This document shows, piece by piece, positions 7,622-17,032 of a DNA stretch of 64,000 bases (positions are counted from its first letter, which is position 1; each line of letters begins with the position of its first letter). A program made the position numbers and the translations under genes. The stretch is from the NCBI RefSeq assembly GCF_030687535.1, contig NZ_CP117437.1, forward strand, positions 2,687,501-2,751,500, read 5' to 3'. Under the pieces are notes generated by a model that ran no database searches, was not told the DNA's origin, and saw only the letters and a list, made by a program, of their open reading frames with translations. This stretch comes from Pseudomonas sp. FP2335. Lineage in GTDB: Bacteria; Pseudomonadota; Gammaproteobacteria; Pseudomonadales; Pseudomonadaceae.

Positions 7622-8878
7622 TCAGTCGCTGAGCTGGACCCCAAGACTGCCCAGGGCCTTCCAGTAGTCAGGATAGGTCTTGGCCACGCAGTCGGGGTCC
7701 TGAATGCGGATGCCCGCGACTTTCAACCCGGCCAGGGCAAAACACATGGCGATGCGGTGGTCGGCGTGGGTGTCGATCAACGCATCGCACGAGGTACCGG
7801 CCAGTGCCGGATCGCTGGCTACGAGCAGGTCGTCGCCTTCGATGGTCGCCAGGCCCGGGCGGATCTCATTGAGGCCGTCATGCAGGGCTTGCACGCGGTC
7901 ACATTCCTTGACGCGCAGGTTGGCCAGCTCGGTGAAGCGCACCGGGGTGTTGTTGAACGCTGCGAGTACCGCGAGGGTCGGGATCGCGTCCTGCATCTGC
8001 GAGCCGACCACCGTGGCCTGCATGTTTGGGAACTGGGCGATCACGGCCTGGGCCTTGGCGTCCGGTTGGGTGAAGTCCTGGGCGGCGACGCCGATGTCGA
8101 TGCGCCCGCCAGTCAGCACTTCGGCGGCCCACAGGTAGGTGGCGGCGGACGCGTCCGGTTCGATCAGGTAATCGTGGGCGCAGTAGCCGGTCGCAGCCAC
8201 GCGCCAGGTGGTGTCGTTGACTTCTTCGATCCGGGCGCCGAAGGCCCGCATGCAATCGAGGGTCAGGTCGACGTAGCCACGGGCACCGATGTCCTTGCCG
8301 GTCAACGCCACTTCAATCGGGGCGTCGCCGCAGGCGGCGAGCATCAGCAGGGCCGAGACGTACTGGCTGGACAGGCCGCCGTCGATCTCGAAGCGCTTGG
8401 CCTGCACCTTGCCCACGCCGTGCACGGTCACTGGCGGGCAGCCGGTCGGGCTGTCGACCGCGATGCCGTTTGCGCGAAGGGTCGCCAGCAGCGGGCCGAT
8501 CGGGCGTTTTTGCATGTAGTCGTCGCCGGTCAGCACCACGGTGCCTTCCACGGTGGCGACGGCGGCGCTCAGAAAGCGCATCGCGGTGCCGGCATTGCCG
8601 AGGAACAGCGGTTGCGTCGGCAGTTGCAGCTTGCCGGAGCTGGTGACGACAAAGGTGGTGTCGTCCGGCTCGTCGATGCTCACGCCCATCTGGCGCAGGG
8701 CCACCGACATATGGCGGGTGTCATCGCTCTTCAGCGCGCCGCTCAGGCGGCTGGTGCCCTTGGCCAGGGCCGCCAGCAACAGGGCGCGGTTGGTAATGGA
8801 TTTGGAGCCGGGGGGCGCGACCTTGCCATTGAGGGGGAAATTGGGCGGTGTAACGGTCACGGTTTTCTGCGAACTCAA
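7622..8878 (-). CDS. aroA: EPSP synthase (3-phosphoshikimate 1-carboxyvinyltransferase), stand-alone
   Basis: 418 residues if started at the TTG at 8878 (AGGAGCC upstream); the open frame extends further but overlaps the UPF0149 gene. It makes EPSP from shikimate-3-phosphate and PEP in the shikimate pathway. Substrate-binding motifs are clear: PPGSKSITNRALLLAALAKG (about residues 22-41), LFLGNAGTAMRFLSAA (about 90-105), IEPDASAATY with the catalytic Asp, and LRVKECDRV with the catalytic Glu/Arg pair. Where class I enzymes have GTAMRP, this one has GTAMRF, so the Pro equivalent to E. coli Pro101 is Phe. Most pseudomonads also carry a tyrA-aroA fusion; this would be a second, unfused copy. Confidence 0.9.
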   Translation of the reverse strand: MSSQKTVTVTPPNFPLNGKVAPPGSKSITNRALLLAALAKGTSRLSGALKSDDTRHMSVALRQMGVSIDEPDDTTFVVTSSGKLQLPTQPLFLGNAGTAMRFLSAAVATVEGTVVLTGDDYMQKRPIGPLLATLRANGIAVDSPTGCPPVTVHGVGKVQAKRFEIDGGLSSQYVSALLMLAACGDAPIEVALTGKDIGARGYVDLTLDCMRAFGARIEEVNDTTWRVAATGYCAHDYLIEPDASAATYLWAAEVLTGGRIDIGVAAQDFTQPDAKAQAVIAQFPNMQATVVGSQMQDAIPTLAVLAAFNNTPVRFTELANLRVKECDRVQALHDGLNEIRPGLATIEGDDLLVASDPALAGTSCDALIDTHADHRIAMCFALAGLKVAGIRIQDPDCVAKTYPDYWKALGSLGVQLSD

Positions 8879-8969
8879 GGTACAAGGCTCCTGATGCAAG
8901 GCAAGGTGGTACGGAGTGGCCGACGGGCGGACCCGAATAATCGGCCAAACCCGCAGTGCTTGTCGAGGC

Positions 8970-9524
8970 TTAGCGCTGGCTGAGCCAGTAATCGTGCAGC
9001 GCCCGCGCCGCCGGTTCGATCTGGCTGACGCGCTGCTGGTGCGCTGCCACATCCAGGTCGGCTGGCAGTTCGAAATTGTCCTGTTCGGCGCACCAGGAGA
9101 TTTTTTCCAGTTCGGCGGCCTGTGGTGCTGGCAGCGCGGGCCAGTTGCCGATGGCGGCGCCACGGATATAACCAAAGCACCATTCCTCGGCGAGGGTCAC
9201 CGTTTGCCCTTGGTGTTCGGTGTCGTCAAAGCGGGCCTTGAAGCCCGTCGCATCGGTCGCCAGTTGCCCGGCCAGGGTGTTGATGTGGCGGACGCACAGT
9301 TCAAGGAAGCGTTGCGCCTCGTCCATGTTGTCCCACGCGGGATTCTGGCCGCCCCAGATCGCCGGGAACCACTCGGCCACGTCCACCTGGGTCGGGCTCG
9401 ACACCAGTGCCGTGAAGTAACCGTCCAGTTCGGCGAGGTTTAGCACCGAATGGTCGTCGCCGTACTTTTGCAGGGTGTCTTCGATAAAGTCGAATTCGGC
9501 CGGGGAGAGGGGTTGGGCGTGCAT
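8970..9524 (-). CDS. UPF0149 (YecA/YgfB-like) family protein
   Basis: 184 residues from the ATG at 9524, which has AAGGA seven bases upstream. The all-helical fold is recognisable from LSPAEFDFIEDTL near the N-terminus, LAELDGYFTALVSSP (about residues 30-44) and the WCFGYIRGAAIGNW segment (about 115-128). The family is common in gamma-proteobacteria and its biochemical role is not settled. The UPF0149 gene lies 91 bp upstream of aroA on the same strand. No C-terminal SEC-C zinc motif is present. Confidence 0.82.
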   Translation of the reverse strand: MHAQPLSPAEFDFIEDTLQKYGDDHSVLNLAELDGYFTALVSSPTQVDVAEWFPAIWGGQNPAWDNMDEAQRFLELCVRHINTLAGQLATDATGFKARFDDTEHQGQTVTLAEEWCFGYIRGAAIGNWPALPAPQAAELEKISWCAEQDNFELPADLDVAAHQQRVSQIEPAARALHDYWLSQR

Positions 9525-9696
9525 GGGCATATCCTTCAAACGTCGAGCGCCGCGGACGGGGCGGCTTAAAACGCGAAGGATGGCGTGTGTGCGGGGTTTT
9601 ATCCAGCGTTTTCCCAGTCCCGCTTTTGGCCGATGCGCCGTTGTGCACCCTTGTTATAGTTCGGCCCTTATCACTCGCCAGTCAGGGATCACTGCC

Positions 9697-10509
9697 ATGT
9701 CCGAATATCAAGCTTTCGTTGTCGAACTCAGCGGCAATGTTGCCCATGTGCAGATCAACCGCCCGGAAAAGATCAACGCGATGAACGCGGTGTTCTGGAC
9801 CGAGATCATCGACATCTTCCAGTGGATCGAAGACACCGACGCGGTACGCGCCGTGGTACTGAGCGGTGCCGGCAAGCATTTCTCCTCGGGGATCGACTTG
9901 ATGATGCTGGCCTCGGTGGCCAACGAGTTCGGTAAGGACGTGGGCCGCAATGCGCGTCTGCTGCGGCGCAAGATCCTCGAACTGCAAGCCTCGTTCAACG
10001 CCGTCGACAACTGCCGCAAACCCGTGCTGGCGGCGATCCAGGGTTACTGCATCGGCGGCGCCATCGACCTGATCAGCGCCTGCGACATGCGCTACGCCGC
10101 CGAGGGCGCGCAATTTTCGATCAAGGAAATCGACATCGGCATGGCCGCCGACGTCGGCACCCTGCAACGCTTGCCGCGCATTATCGGCGACGGCATGTTG
10201 CGTGAGCTGGCCTACACTGGGCGCCAGTTCGGCGCCGAAGAGGCGCGCAGCATCGGCCTGGTCAACCGCGTTTACGCCGATCAGGAAAGCCTGCTGGCCG
10301 GTGTGATGGAGATCGCCCGTGAAATCGCCGCTAAGTCGCCGATTGCGGTGACCGGCACCAAAGCCATGATCAGCTACATGCGTGACCATACAGTCAATGA
10401 TGGCTTGGAATACGTTGCCACCTGGAACGCGGCTATGTTGCAATCCAACGACCTGCGCGTGGCCATCGCGGCCCATATGAGCAAGCAGAAACCCGAATTC
10501 GTGGATTGA
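9697..10509 (+). CDS. Enoyl-CoA hydratase/isomerase (crotonase family)
   Basis: 270 residues. The crotonase core is visible as [14 protein letters not shown] (about residues 20-33), the oxyanion-hole loop [12 protein letters not shown] (about 57-68) and the second oxyanion segment [20 protein letters not shown] (about 112-131). The downstream [17 protein letters not shown] segment resembles delta3,5-delta2,4-dienoyl-CoA isomerases (ECH1 type), where an Asp follows the glycine-rich loop, so an isomerase role is as likely as hydratase. The upstream extended frame is not coding. nudC follows 5 bp later on the same strand. Confidence 0.87.
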   Translation: MSEYQAFVVELSGNVAHVQINRPEKINAMNAVFWTEIIDIFQWIEDTDAVRAVVLSGAGKHFSSGIDLMMLASVANEFGKDVGRNARLLRRKILELQASFNAVDNCRKPVLAAIQGYCIGGAIDLISACDMRYAAEGAQFSIKEIDIGMAADVGTLQRLPRIIGDGMLRELAYTGRQFGAEEARSIGLVNRVYADQESLLAGVMEIAREIAAKSPIAVTGTKAMISYMRDHTVNDGLEYVATWNAAMLQSNDLRVAIAAHMSKQKPEFVD

Positions 10510-10514
10510 CTGAC

Positions 10515-11348
10515 ATGACCCCAGGCTGGATTACCACCACACTGCTGGACAACGACACCCCTGGCGGCTGGGCCGTCGCCCGCAGCCGCGAGGGCTTTTT
10601 GCATGACAGCAATGGCCCGCTGTTCCCCCGGGAATGGCTCAAGCGCCAGGATGTGTCGGTGTTTGCCGAACACGGCATCGGCCACCTCGACGGCGAGCCG
10701 GTGTACCTGCTGGAACTCAACGCCCCCGTCGACGTGCCGGGGTGCAGTTGGCAGGGCCTGCGCGGCTTTATGCTGCAAGGTGATCACAGGCTGTACAAAG
10801 TGCTGGGCTACGCCGCGCAGATCGGCACCTGGGCGCGGGAACACCGGTTTTGCGGGAGTTGCGGCCAGGCCATGGCCCAGGTGCCACGGGAGCGGGCGAT
10901 GTTCTGCCAGGCTTGCGACCTGCGCAGCTACCCACGGATTTCGCCGAGCATGATCGTGCTGGTGACCCGTGGCGACGAGATCCTGCTGGCGCGCTCGCCG
11001 CGCTTCGTCAGTGGTGTCTACAGCACCCTGGCGGGCTTTGCCGAGCCGGGTGAGTCGGCCGAAGACTGCCTGATCCGCGAGGTGCGCGAGGAAGTGCAGG
11101 TGGAGGTCAAGAACATCCAGTACATGGGCAGCCAATGCTGGCCGTTCCCCCATTCGATGATGCTGGGCTTTCATGCCGAATACGCCGGTGGCGACATCGT
11201 GCCCCAAGCCGACGAGATCGAAGATGCGCAATGGTTCAATATCCATAACCTGCCGCCGTTGCCGGCGTCACGTTCGATTGCGCGCTACCTGATCGACCTC
11301 TACCTGGCGCGGCGCTTAGGCCACGCTGAACCAGTGCTGCCAGGCTAG
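10515..11348 (+). CDS. nudC: NADH pyrophosphatase / NAD-cap decapping Nudix hydrolase
   Basis: 277 residues from the ATG at 10515. It has the full NudC layout: a variable N-terminal domain, a four-cysteine zinc ribbon (CGSCG near residue 115 and CQAC near 133), the Nudix box [20 protein letters not shown] (about 175-194) and the NADH-specific motif, here SQCWPFPHS (about 208-216) rather than the usual SQPWPFPxS. It hydrolyses NADH to NMNH and AMP and in E. coli removes NAD caps from RNA. Its 3' end overlaps the convergent TauE/SafE gene by 33 bp. Confidence 0.92.
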   Translation: MTPGWITTTLLDNDTPGGWAVARSREGFLHDSNGPLFPREWLKRQDVSVFAEHGIGHLDGEPVYLLELNAPVDVPGCSWQGLRGFMLQGDHRLYKVLGYAAQIGTWAREHRFCGSCGQAMAQVPRERAMFCQACDLRSYPRISPSMIVLVTRGDEILLARSPRFVSGVYSTLAGFAEPGESAEDCLIREVREEVQVEVKNIQYMGSQCWPFPHSMMLGFHAEYAGGDIVPQADEIEDAQWFNIHNLPPLPASRSIARYLIDLYLARRLGHAEPVLPG

Positions 11349-12095
11349 GCGCACGGTCAGGCCCAGGACCACGGTGATAAACACCGGGCGAATGAATTTG
11401 GCGCCGCCGCTGATCGCGCTGCGAGCGCCAAAGAATGCGCCGAACATCACGCAGATGCCCATGGTCAGGCCGACGATCCAGTCCACCGTGCCGTTGAAGA
11501 TAAACACCGAGAGTGCCGCCGCGTTGCTGACGAAGTTCATGCTGCGCGCCACGCCGCTGGCCTTCACCAGGTCGACGGGGTACATCAGCAGGGTGCTGAC
11601 GGTCCAGAACGCGCCGGTGCCGGGGCCGGCCACGCCGTCGTAGAAGCCCAGGCCGAAACCCTGGGTGGATTGCCACTTCTTCTTTATCGGTGCGTCGGCT
11701 TCCAGCGGCGCCTTGGGCGTGCCGCCGAACAATAGGTACAGGCCACAACCGAAGACGATCACCGGCAGCATCTTGTTCAGGGTTTCGGCTGGCAGGTAGT
11801 GGGCGACCACCGCGCCGGTCAGTGCGCCGATGAAGGTGCCGACAATGGCGTGTACCCACTGGCGCGGGTGAAACAGCTTACGGCGGTAGAAGGTAAAGCT
11901 GGCGGTAGCCGAGCCGAAGGTGGAACTGAGCTTGTTGGTGCCCAGTACCAGATGCGGTGGCATGCCCGCGGTGAGCAGGGCCGGGGTAGTGAGCAGGCCG
12001 CCGCCGCCAGCGATGGCGTCGATAAAACCGGCGACGAAGGCCACGGCGGCGAGAATGGCGAGGGTGGTGAGGTCAACGCTGAGTTCGAAGGGCAT
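11316..12095 (-). CDS. TauE/SafE-family membrane protein (YfcA-like)
   Basis: 259 residues, mostly hydrophobic with about eight transmembrane helices. [18 protein letters not shown] (about residues 24-41) and the later LGLTVRLAW end are typical of the TauE/SafE (sulfite exporter) superfamily, particularly the YfcA branch. Family members move sulfur-containing or other small anions across the inner membrane, but the substrate here is unknown. It is convergent with nudC and overlaps its last 33 bp. A full REPIN follows its promoter side. Confidence 0.85.
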   Translation of the reverse strand: MPFELSVDLTTLAILAAVAFVAGFIDAIAGGGGLLTTPALLTAGMPPHLVLGTNKLSSTFGSATASFTFYRRKLFHPRQWVHAIVGTFIGALTGAVVAHYLPAETLNKMLPVIVFGCGLYLLFGGTPKAPLEADAPIKKKWQSTQGFGLGFYDGVAGPGTGAFWTVSTLLMYPVDLVKASGVARSMNFVSNAAALSVFIFNGTVDWIVGLTMGICVMFGAFFGARSAISGGAKFIRPVFITVVLGLTVRLAWQHWFSVA

Positions 12096-12167
12096 GGACA
12101 GGGCTTATGGTTGGCAAGGCGCTATGCGGAAGGCCGCCATCTTACTGCCAGATGTACACAGAACCAA

Positions 12168-12258
12168 ATGTGGGAGCGGGCTTGCTCGCGAAGGCGGTGT
12201 GTCAGTCACTAAGTTTTTGACTGAACTACCGCATTCGCGAGCAAGCCCGCTCCCACAT
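12168..12258. repeat. REPIN (paired inverted REP elements), family 1
   Basis: ATGTGGGAGCGGGCTTGCTC opens the element at 12168 and its inverted copy closes it at 12258, with about 40 bp of variable loop between. The arms each contain the small GCGGGCTTGCTCGC palindrome. The element lies between the TauE/SafE promoter and the 3' end of pcs. No RAYT transposase is in the window, so it must have been moved in trans. Confidence 0.9.
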
Positions 12259-12270
12259 GTTTAACAGCGA

Positions 12271-12990
12271 TCAGCCGTGACGTTTATCCAACCATTCCAA
12301 GGCCGTGCGCCAGATACAAATCCCCAGAAAGTACGCCGACATCAGCGACCACAACCCAAACGTCCACGGGTTGGTGTTCGGATAATCCACCACCATCAAG
12401 AAGCTGCACAGCAACCAGATGGTGGTCACTGCGATATTGATCGGCATGAACCGCTTCACGCGGAACGGGTGCAAGAACTTCATCGGCGTCACGGTCAGCA
12501 GGGCCAGGCCGATCACGGTGAGCAAGGTGACCCAGGCATCCGGCTGGATGATGTACACACACAGCGCCACCACGTTCCAGGCGGCGGGGAAGCCGACGAA
12601 GTAGTTGTCCTTGCTCTTCATGTTGACGTTGCAGAAGCAGAACAACGACGACACCAGGATCACCGACACGGTGAACAGGTGGGTAAAGTCCGGCAGGTCG
12701 ATATAGCGGTAGATAAACAGCGCGGGGATGAACACGTAGGTGAGGTAATCGATCACCAGGTCCAGCACCGAGCCGTCAAAGCTCGGCAACACCGTGCTGA
12801 CATTGACCCTGCGCGCCAGGGAACCGTCGACGCCATCGACCACCAGCGCCAGGCCCAGCCACAGCAGGCAGGCCTTGGGGGAATTTTCCAGCAGCGCCAG
12901 GGTGGCCAGAAAAGCCAGTACCACGCCGGTGGCGGTAAAGCCGTGGGCGCCCCAGGCTTTGAGTCTGGCTACATGCAGGGTCGTTATCAC
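12271..12990 (-). CDS. pcs: Phosphatidylcholine synthase (CDP-diacylglycerol:choline)
   Basis: 239 residues with about eight membrane helices. The CDP-alcohol phosphotransferase motif is present in its Pcs form: DGVDGSLARR (about residues 52-61) followed by FDGSVLDLVIDYLTY (about 70-84), supplying the metal-binding aspartates. The enzyme condenses free choline with CDP-diacylglycerol in the inner membrane to make phosphatidylcholine, a pathway found in host-associated bacteria including some pseudomonads. It is monocistronic in appearance, with a methyltransferase gene upstream on the same strand (150-bp gap). Confidence 0.9.
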   Translation of the reverse strand: MITTLHVARLKAWGAHGFTATGVVLAFLATLALLENSPKACLLWLGLALVVDGVDGSLARRVNVSTVLPSFDGSVLDLVIDYLTYVFIPALFIYRYIDLPDFTHLFTVSVILVSSLFCFCNVNMKSKDNYFVGFPAAWNVVALCVYIIQPDAWVTLLTVIGLALLTVTPMKFLHPFRVKRFMPINIAVTTIWLLCSFLMVVDYPNTNPWTFGLWSLMSAYFLGICIWRTALEWLDKRHG

Positions 12991-13140
12991 GGGCGGTTCT
13001 CCAAAAGGTGAAACGGGGCAGCCGACAGCGAAGCGCGGTCGAGTCTGGCCAGGGAATGCAGGTATCGACCGGGAAGGGGGGGATAAGGTTCACCACCCCG
13101 GCGTTAGAGTTAAGCGTAGCAAGCGCTGGCCGTTTCGGCA

Positions 13141-14058
13141 TCAACCCTGGCGGAACACCAGCGCCTTGAGACCACTTTGCGCGTCAATATCCGGAAATTC
13201 CGGCGGGTTTTCCAGGCGTTCGACAAATCGCAGCCCCGGTGCCTCACGGGTCACACCGTCGATCAGGAAGTCTTCGCCGAAGGCCGGGTCGTTCATGCAC
13301 GCCAGCACCGTACCCTGGGCTGTGAGCAAGTCCGGCAGGCGGCGCAGCACGCGTTGGTAGTCCTTGGTCAGCAGGAAACTGCCTTTCTGGAACGACGGCG
13401 GATCGATGATCACCAAGTCATAGGGGCCACTGTTGGTGACCTTGGCCCAGGACTTGAACAGATCGTGGCCCAGGAACGTGACCTGGCTCAGGTCATGACC
13501 GTTCAGGCGATGGTTGTCACGGCCACGGCTGAGGGCGCCACGGGCCATGTCCAGGTTCACCACATGGTCGGCGCCGCCTTCGATGGCGGCCACGGAGAAG
13601 CCGCAGGTGTAGGCAAACAGGTTGAGGATGCGCTGGCCCTTGGCGTGTTCGCGCACCCAATTGCGGCCGTAGCGCATGTCGAGGAACAGCCCGCTGTTCT
13701 GCTTTTTACCCAGGTCGATCAAATAACGCAGGCCGCCTTCGGTGATGGTCAACTCGTCGATGGGGCTGCCCACCAGCCATTCGGTGGTGCTTTGCGGCAG
13801 GTAGCGGTGTTGCAGCGCCACGGTGTAGGCACTCAACTGCGTTCGCAGCAACTGTTTCAGGGCTTCCAACTGGGCCGGTTCCGGCTCCTTGAACAATGCG
13901 ACCAGTATCACGCCTTGCAGCCAGTCCACCGTCAGTTGCTCCAGGCCCGGCCAGCAGCGCCCGCGGCCGTGGAACAGGCGCCGGGTTTCGTCTGGTGGGG
14001 TCGCCAAGGCGTCGAGCAGGTGGGCGTGCAGGGTAGCGAGTGCGTCTGGGTTCATCAT
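13141..14058 (-). CDS. Class I SAM-dependent methyltransferase (RlmI/RlmK-like)
   Basis: 305 residues. The Rossmann SAM-binding motif is ILNLFAYTCGFSVAAIEGGA (about residues 150-169), followed by the acidic VVNLDMARGAL and the catalytic-region DLVIIDPPSFQKGSF (about 218-232). The DPPSF motif, a spin on NPPY/DPPxF, links it to 23S rRNA cytosine/guanine methyltransferases (PF10672-type), but it lacks the N-terminal PUA domain of RlmI. Target is therefore unproven. Two adjacent ATG codons (14056 and 14053) could both serve as start. Confidence 0.82.
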   Translation of the reverse strand: MMNPDALATLHAHLLDALATPPDETRRLFHGRGRCWPGLEQLTVDWLQGVILVALFKEPEPAQLEALKQLLRTQLSAYTVALQHRYLPQSTTEWLVGSPIDELTITEGGLRYLIDLGKKQNSGLFLDMRYGRNWVREHAKGQRILNLFAYTCGFSVAAIEGGADHVVNLDMARGALSRGRDNHRLNGHDLSQVTFLGHDLFKSWAKVTNSGPYDLVIIDPPSFQKGSFLLTKDYQRVLRRLPDLLTAQGTVLACMNDPAFGEDFLIDGVTREAPGLRFVERLENPPEFPDIDAQSGLKALVFRQG

Positions 14059-14247
14059 TAAACGTCAGTCATTGAGCGGGCGGCATTTTAAACACAATGG
14101 CGAGGTTCCGGGGTGGTTGAGCACATCGTGCTGGGGAAAATCGCAATACCAGTGATTCATGCTCAAGATTCAGATTTTTACGCCTGAGAACAGACAAAAA
14201 ATCCTTGGGCGTCGACATAAACTGGAAAAAAAGGCCTGGAGATGCCC

Positions 14248-16908
14248 ATGAACGGTTTCGCGAGCGCAGTCAATCACACCGCCCTGGATCAGCAAGAGTT
14301 GGACGAGTGGCGCGACGCCCTGGCGTCGTTGGTGGCCAACGCCGGTCCTGCGCGGGCCCGGCAGATCCTCGACCAACTGGCCCAGGACGCCAGCGCTGCG
14401 CACATCGACTGGAAACCGCGCCACGGCACGCCCTACGTCAACAGCATCAGCGTCGAACAGCAGCCGGCGTTTCCCGGCGACCTGGCCACCGAAGAACGCC
14501 TGGCCTCGCTGGTCCGCTGGAACGCCCTGGCCATGGTGGTCCGCGCCAACCAGGCGTATGGCGAGTTGGGCGGGCATATCGCCAGCTATGCCAGTGCGGC
14601 GGATTTGTTCGAAGTGGGATTCAACCATTTCTTTCGCGCTCGCCGTGACGGGTTTGGCGGCGACCTGGTGTTCTATCAACCCCATTCCGCGCCCGGTATC
14701 TACGCCCGCGCCTTCCTTGAAGGGCGCCTCAGCGAGCAAGACCTGGCCCACTATCGCCAGGAAATCGGTGGGCCCAAGGCTGGCGCACGTGGCCTGTCCA
14801 GCTACCCGCACCCGTGGCTGATGCCTGACTTCTGGCAGTTCCCCACTGGTTCCATGGGGATCGGCCCGATCAGCTCGATTTTCCAGGCGCGTTTCATGAG
14901 TTACCTGCAACACCGTAACCTGCTGGACACCACTGACCGCCACGTCTGGGGGGTGTTCGGCGACGGTGAGATGGACGAACCGGAAAGCATGTCGGCCCTG
15001 ACCCTGGCCGCGCGCGAAGGCCTGGACAACCTGACCTGGGTGGTCAACTGCAACCTGCAGCGCCTTGACGGCCCGGTGCGCGGCAACGGGCGGATCATCG
15101 ACGAACTGGAGGCGTTGTTCGCCGGCGCCGGGTGGAACGTGATCAAGCTGGTGTGGGGCTCGGATTGGGACCCCTTGCTGGCCAAGGACCACGACGGCGC
15201 GCTGGTGAACACCTTGGCGCAAACCGTCGACGGTCAATTGCAGACCTTCGCCGCCAAGGACGGCGCCTTCAATCGCGAGCACTTCTTCGGTCAGAGTGAA
15301 GCCCTGGCCAAACTCGTGGAAGGCATGAGCGACGAACAGATCGACCGCCTCAAGCGCGGCGGCCATGACATGGTCAAGATCCATGCGGCCTACCATGCCG
15401 CGCGCCGGGTCAAAGGCAAGCCCACGGTGATCCTCGCCCAGACCAAGAAGGGCTTTGGCATGGGTGAAGCAGGGCAGGGCAAGATGACCACCCACCAGCA
15501 GAAGAAGCTGGATCGCGACGCGTTGCTTGCTTTCCGCAATCGCTTTCAACTGCCCCTGAGCGATGCGCAGACCGAATCCCTGAGCTTCTTCAAGCCCGCC
15601 GACGACAGCCCGGAAATGCGCTACCTGCACCAGCGCCGCCAGGCGCTCGGCGGTTATGTGCCGAGCCGCAGCCCGCTTGCCGCGCCGCTCAGCGTGCCGC
15701 CGCTGGCGGGCTACGCCGGGTTTGCCACGGCGGCCGACGGCAAGGAAATGTCCACCACCATGGCCTGCGTACGCATGCTGACCAACCTGCTCAAGGACAA
15801 GGCCCTGGGGCCGCGCATTGTGCCGATTGTCGCCGATGAGGCGCGCACCTTCGGCATGGCCAACCTGTTCAAGCAAATCGGCATCTACTCCAGCGTCGGC
15901 CAGCGTTATGAGCCGGAAGACATCGGCTCGATCCTCAGCTACCGCGAAGCCACCGACGGGCAGATCCTCGAAGAGGGCATCAGCGAAGCCAGCGCCATCA
16001 GCTCCTGGGTCGCGGCGGCCACCAGCTATTCGGTGCATGGCCTGCGCATGCTGCCGTTCTACATCTATTACTCGATGTTCGGCTTCCAGCGCGTCGGCGA
16101 CCTGATCTGGGCCGCCGCCGACCAGCGTGCCCGTGGCTTCCTGCTCGGCGCGACGGCCGGGCGCACTACCTTGGGGGGTGAAGGCTTGCAGCATCAGGAC
16201 GGCAGCAGCCATCTCATGGCGGCCACCGTGCCCAATTGCCGCGCCTACGATCCGGCGTTCGCCGGGGAATTCGCGGTGATCCTCGACCACGGCATGCGCC
16301 AGATGCTGGAGCACGAGGTGGACGAGTTCTACTACGTGACGCTGATGAACGAAAACTACCCGCAGCCGAGCCTGCCGCAAGGGGTTGAAGCAGCGATCAT
16401 CAAGGGCATGTACCGTCTGGAAGGCACGGTTGGCGCCCAGGTGCGGTTACTGGGTTCGGGCACGCTGGTGCGCGAAGCCCAGGCGGCGGCGCAGCTATTG
16501 GCCGATGATTGGCAAGTGACGAGCGAGGTGTTCAGCGTCACCAGTTACAGCGAACTGGCGCGGGACGCGCGGGAGGTGGAACGCTGGAATCGGTTGCATC
16601 CCCAGGCGACAGCGCGGGTAAGCCATGTGAATGCCTGCTTGCCCCACGGCGCGCCGGTCATCGCGGTTTCTGACTATGTGCGGGCGGTGCCGCAGATGAT
16701 CGCTTCGTACCTGGACAGTCGCTACACCGTGCTGGGTACCGACGGATTTGGGCGCAGTGATACGCGGGCGGCGTTGCGCGACTTTTTTGAGGTGGATCGA
16801 TATCACATCGTGCTGGCGGCGTTGACGGCATTGGACGCGCAGATGGGTCAGCAGGCGATTGAGAAATACGGTTTGCAGACGGAACGTGCGGCGTCCTGGA
16901 TCTCCTGA
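14248..16908 (+). CDS. mdeB: Homodimeric 2-oxoacid (pyruvate/2-oxobutyrate) dehydrogenase E1, MdeB/AceE-like
   Basis: 886 residues from the ATG at 14248 (GGAG six bases upstream). It is a full-length thiamine-diphosphate E1: the cofactor loop GDGEMDEPESMSAL (about residues 235-248) ends in VVNCNLQRLDGP, and the C-terminal half has the pyrimidine-binding domain with TDGQILEEGISEASA (about 570-584). In P. putida, mdeB sits with mdeA (methionine gamma-lyase) and mdeR and oxidises 2-oxobutyrate. Here no mdeA, mdeR, E2 or E3 gene is adjacent, so it must borrow partners encoded elsewhere. It could equally be called an aceE paralogue; the mdeB symbol is tentative. Confidence 0.85.
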   Translation: MNGFASAVNHTALDQQELDEWRDALASLVANAGPARARQILDQLAQDASAAHIDWKPRHGTPYVNSISVEQQPAFPGDLATEERLASLVRWNALAMVVRANQAYGELGGHIASYASAADLFEVGFNHFFRARRDGFGGDLVFYQPHSAPGIYARAFLEGRLSEQDLAHYRQEIGGPKAGARGLSSYPHPWLMPDFWQFPTGSMGIGPISSIFQARFMSYLQHRNLLDTTDRHVWGVFGDGEMDEPESMSALTLAAREGLDNLTWVVNCNLQRLDGPVRGNGRIIDELEALFAGAGWNVIKLVWGSDWDPLLAKDHDGALVNTLAQTVDGQLQTFAAKDGAFNREHFFGQSEALAKLVEGMSDEQIDRLKRGGHDMVKIHAAYHAARRVKGKPTVILAQTKKGFGMGEAGQGKMTTHQQKKLDRDALLAFRNRFQLPLSDAQTESLSFFKPADDSPEMRYLHQRRQALGGYVPSRSPLAAPLSVPPLAGYAGFATAADGKEMSTTMACVRMLTNLLKDKALGPRIVPIVADEARTFGMANLFKQIGIYSSVGQRYEPEDIGSILSYREATDGQILEEGISEASAISSWVAAATSYSVHGLRMLPFYIYYSMFGFQRVGDLIWAAADQRARGFLLGATAGRTTLGGEGLQHQDGSSHLMAATVPNCRAYDPAFAGEFAVILDHGMRQMLEHEVDEFYYVTLMNENYPQPSLPQGVEAAIIKGMYRLEGTVGAQVRLLGSGTLVREAQAAAQLLADDWQVTSEVFSVTSYSELARDAREVERWNRLHPQATARVSHVNACLPHGAPVIAVSDYVRAVPQMIASYLDSRYTVLGTDGFGRSDTRAALRDFFEVDRYHIVLAALTALDAQMGQQAIEKYGLQTERAASWIS

Positions 16909-16923
16909 CAGGCGCAAATTAAA

Positions 16924-17015
16924 ATGTGGGAGCGGGCTTGCTCGCGAAAGCGCTGTGTCAGGCAATGCATGTGCTGACTGATGCACCGCCTTCGCGAGCA
17001 AGCCCGCTCCCACAT
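16924..17015. repeat. REPIN, family 1
   Basis: ATGTGGGAGCGGGCTTGCTC at 16924 and its inverted copy ending at 17015 flank a 36-bp loop with its own small symmetry (GTGTCAGGCA/TGCATGTGCTGAC). It sits between the convergent E1 gene and the DUF1289 gene, where it could also end transcription. Confidence 0.9.
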
Positions 17016-17032
17016 GGGTTTTGTGCTGGTCT

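Noticed and set aside
8879..9175. N-terminal extension of the EPSP synthase frame up to 9175
   Set aside because: It overlaps the UPF0149 gene on the same strand in another frame; the TTG at 8878 has a proper AGGAGCC site and gives family length.
14170..16380. 736-codon minus-strand open frame opposite the E1 gene
   Set aside because: Fully inside a well-supported 886-residue enzyme gene; the translation is a typical antisense shadow without domains.
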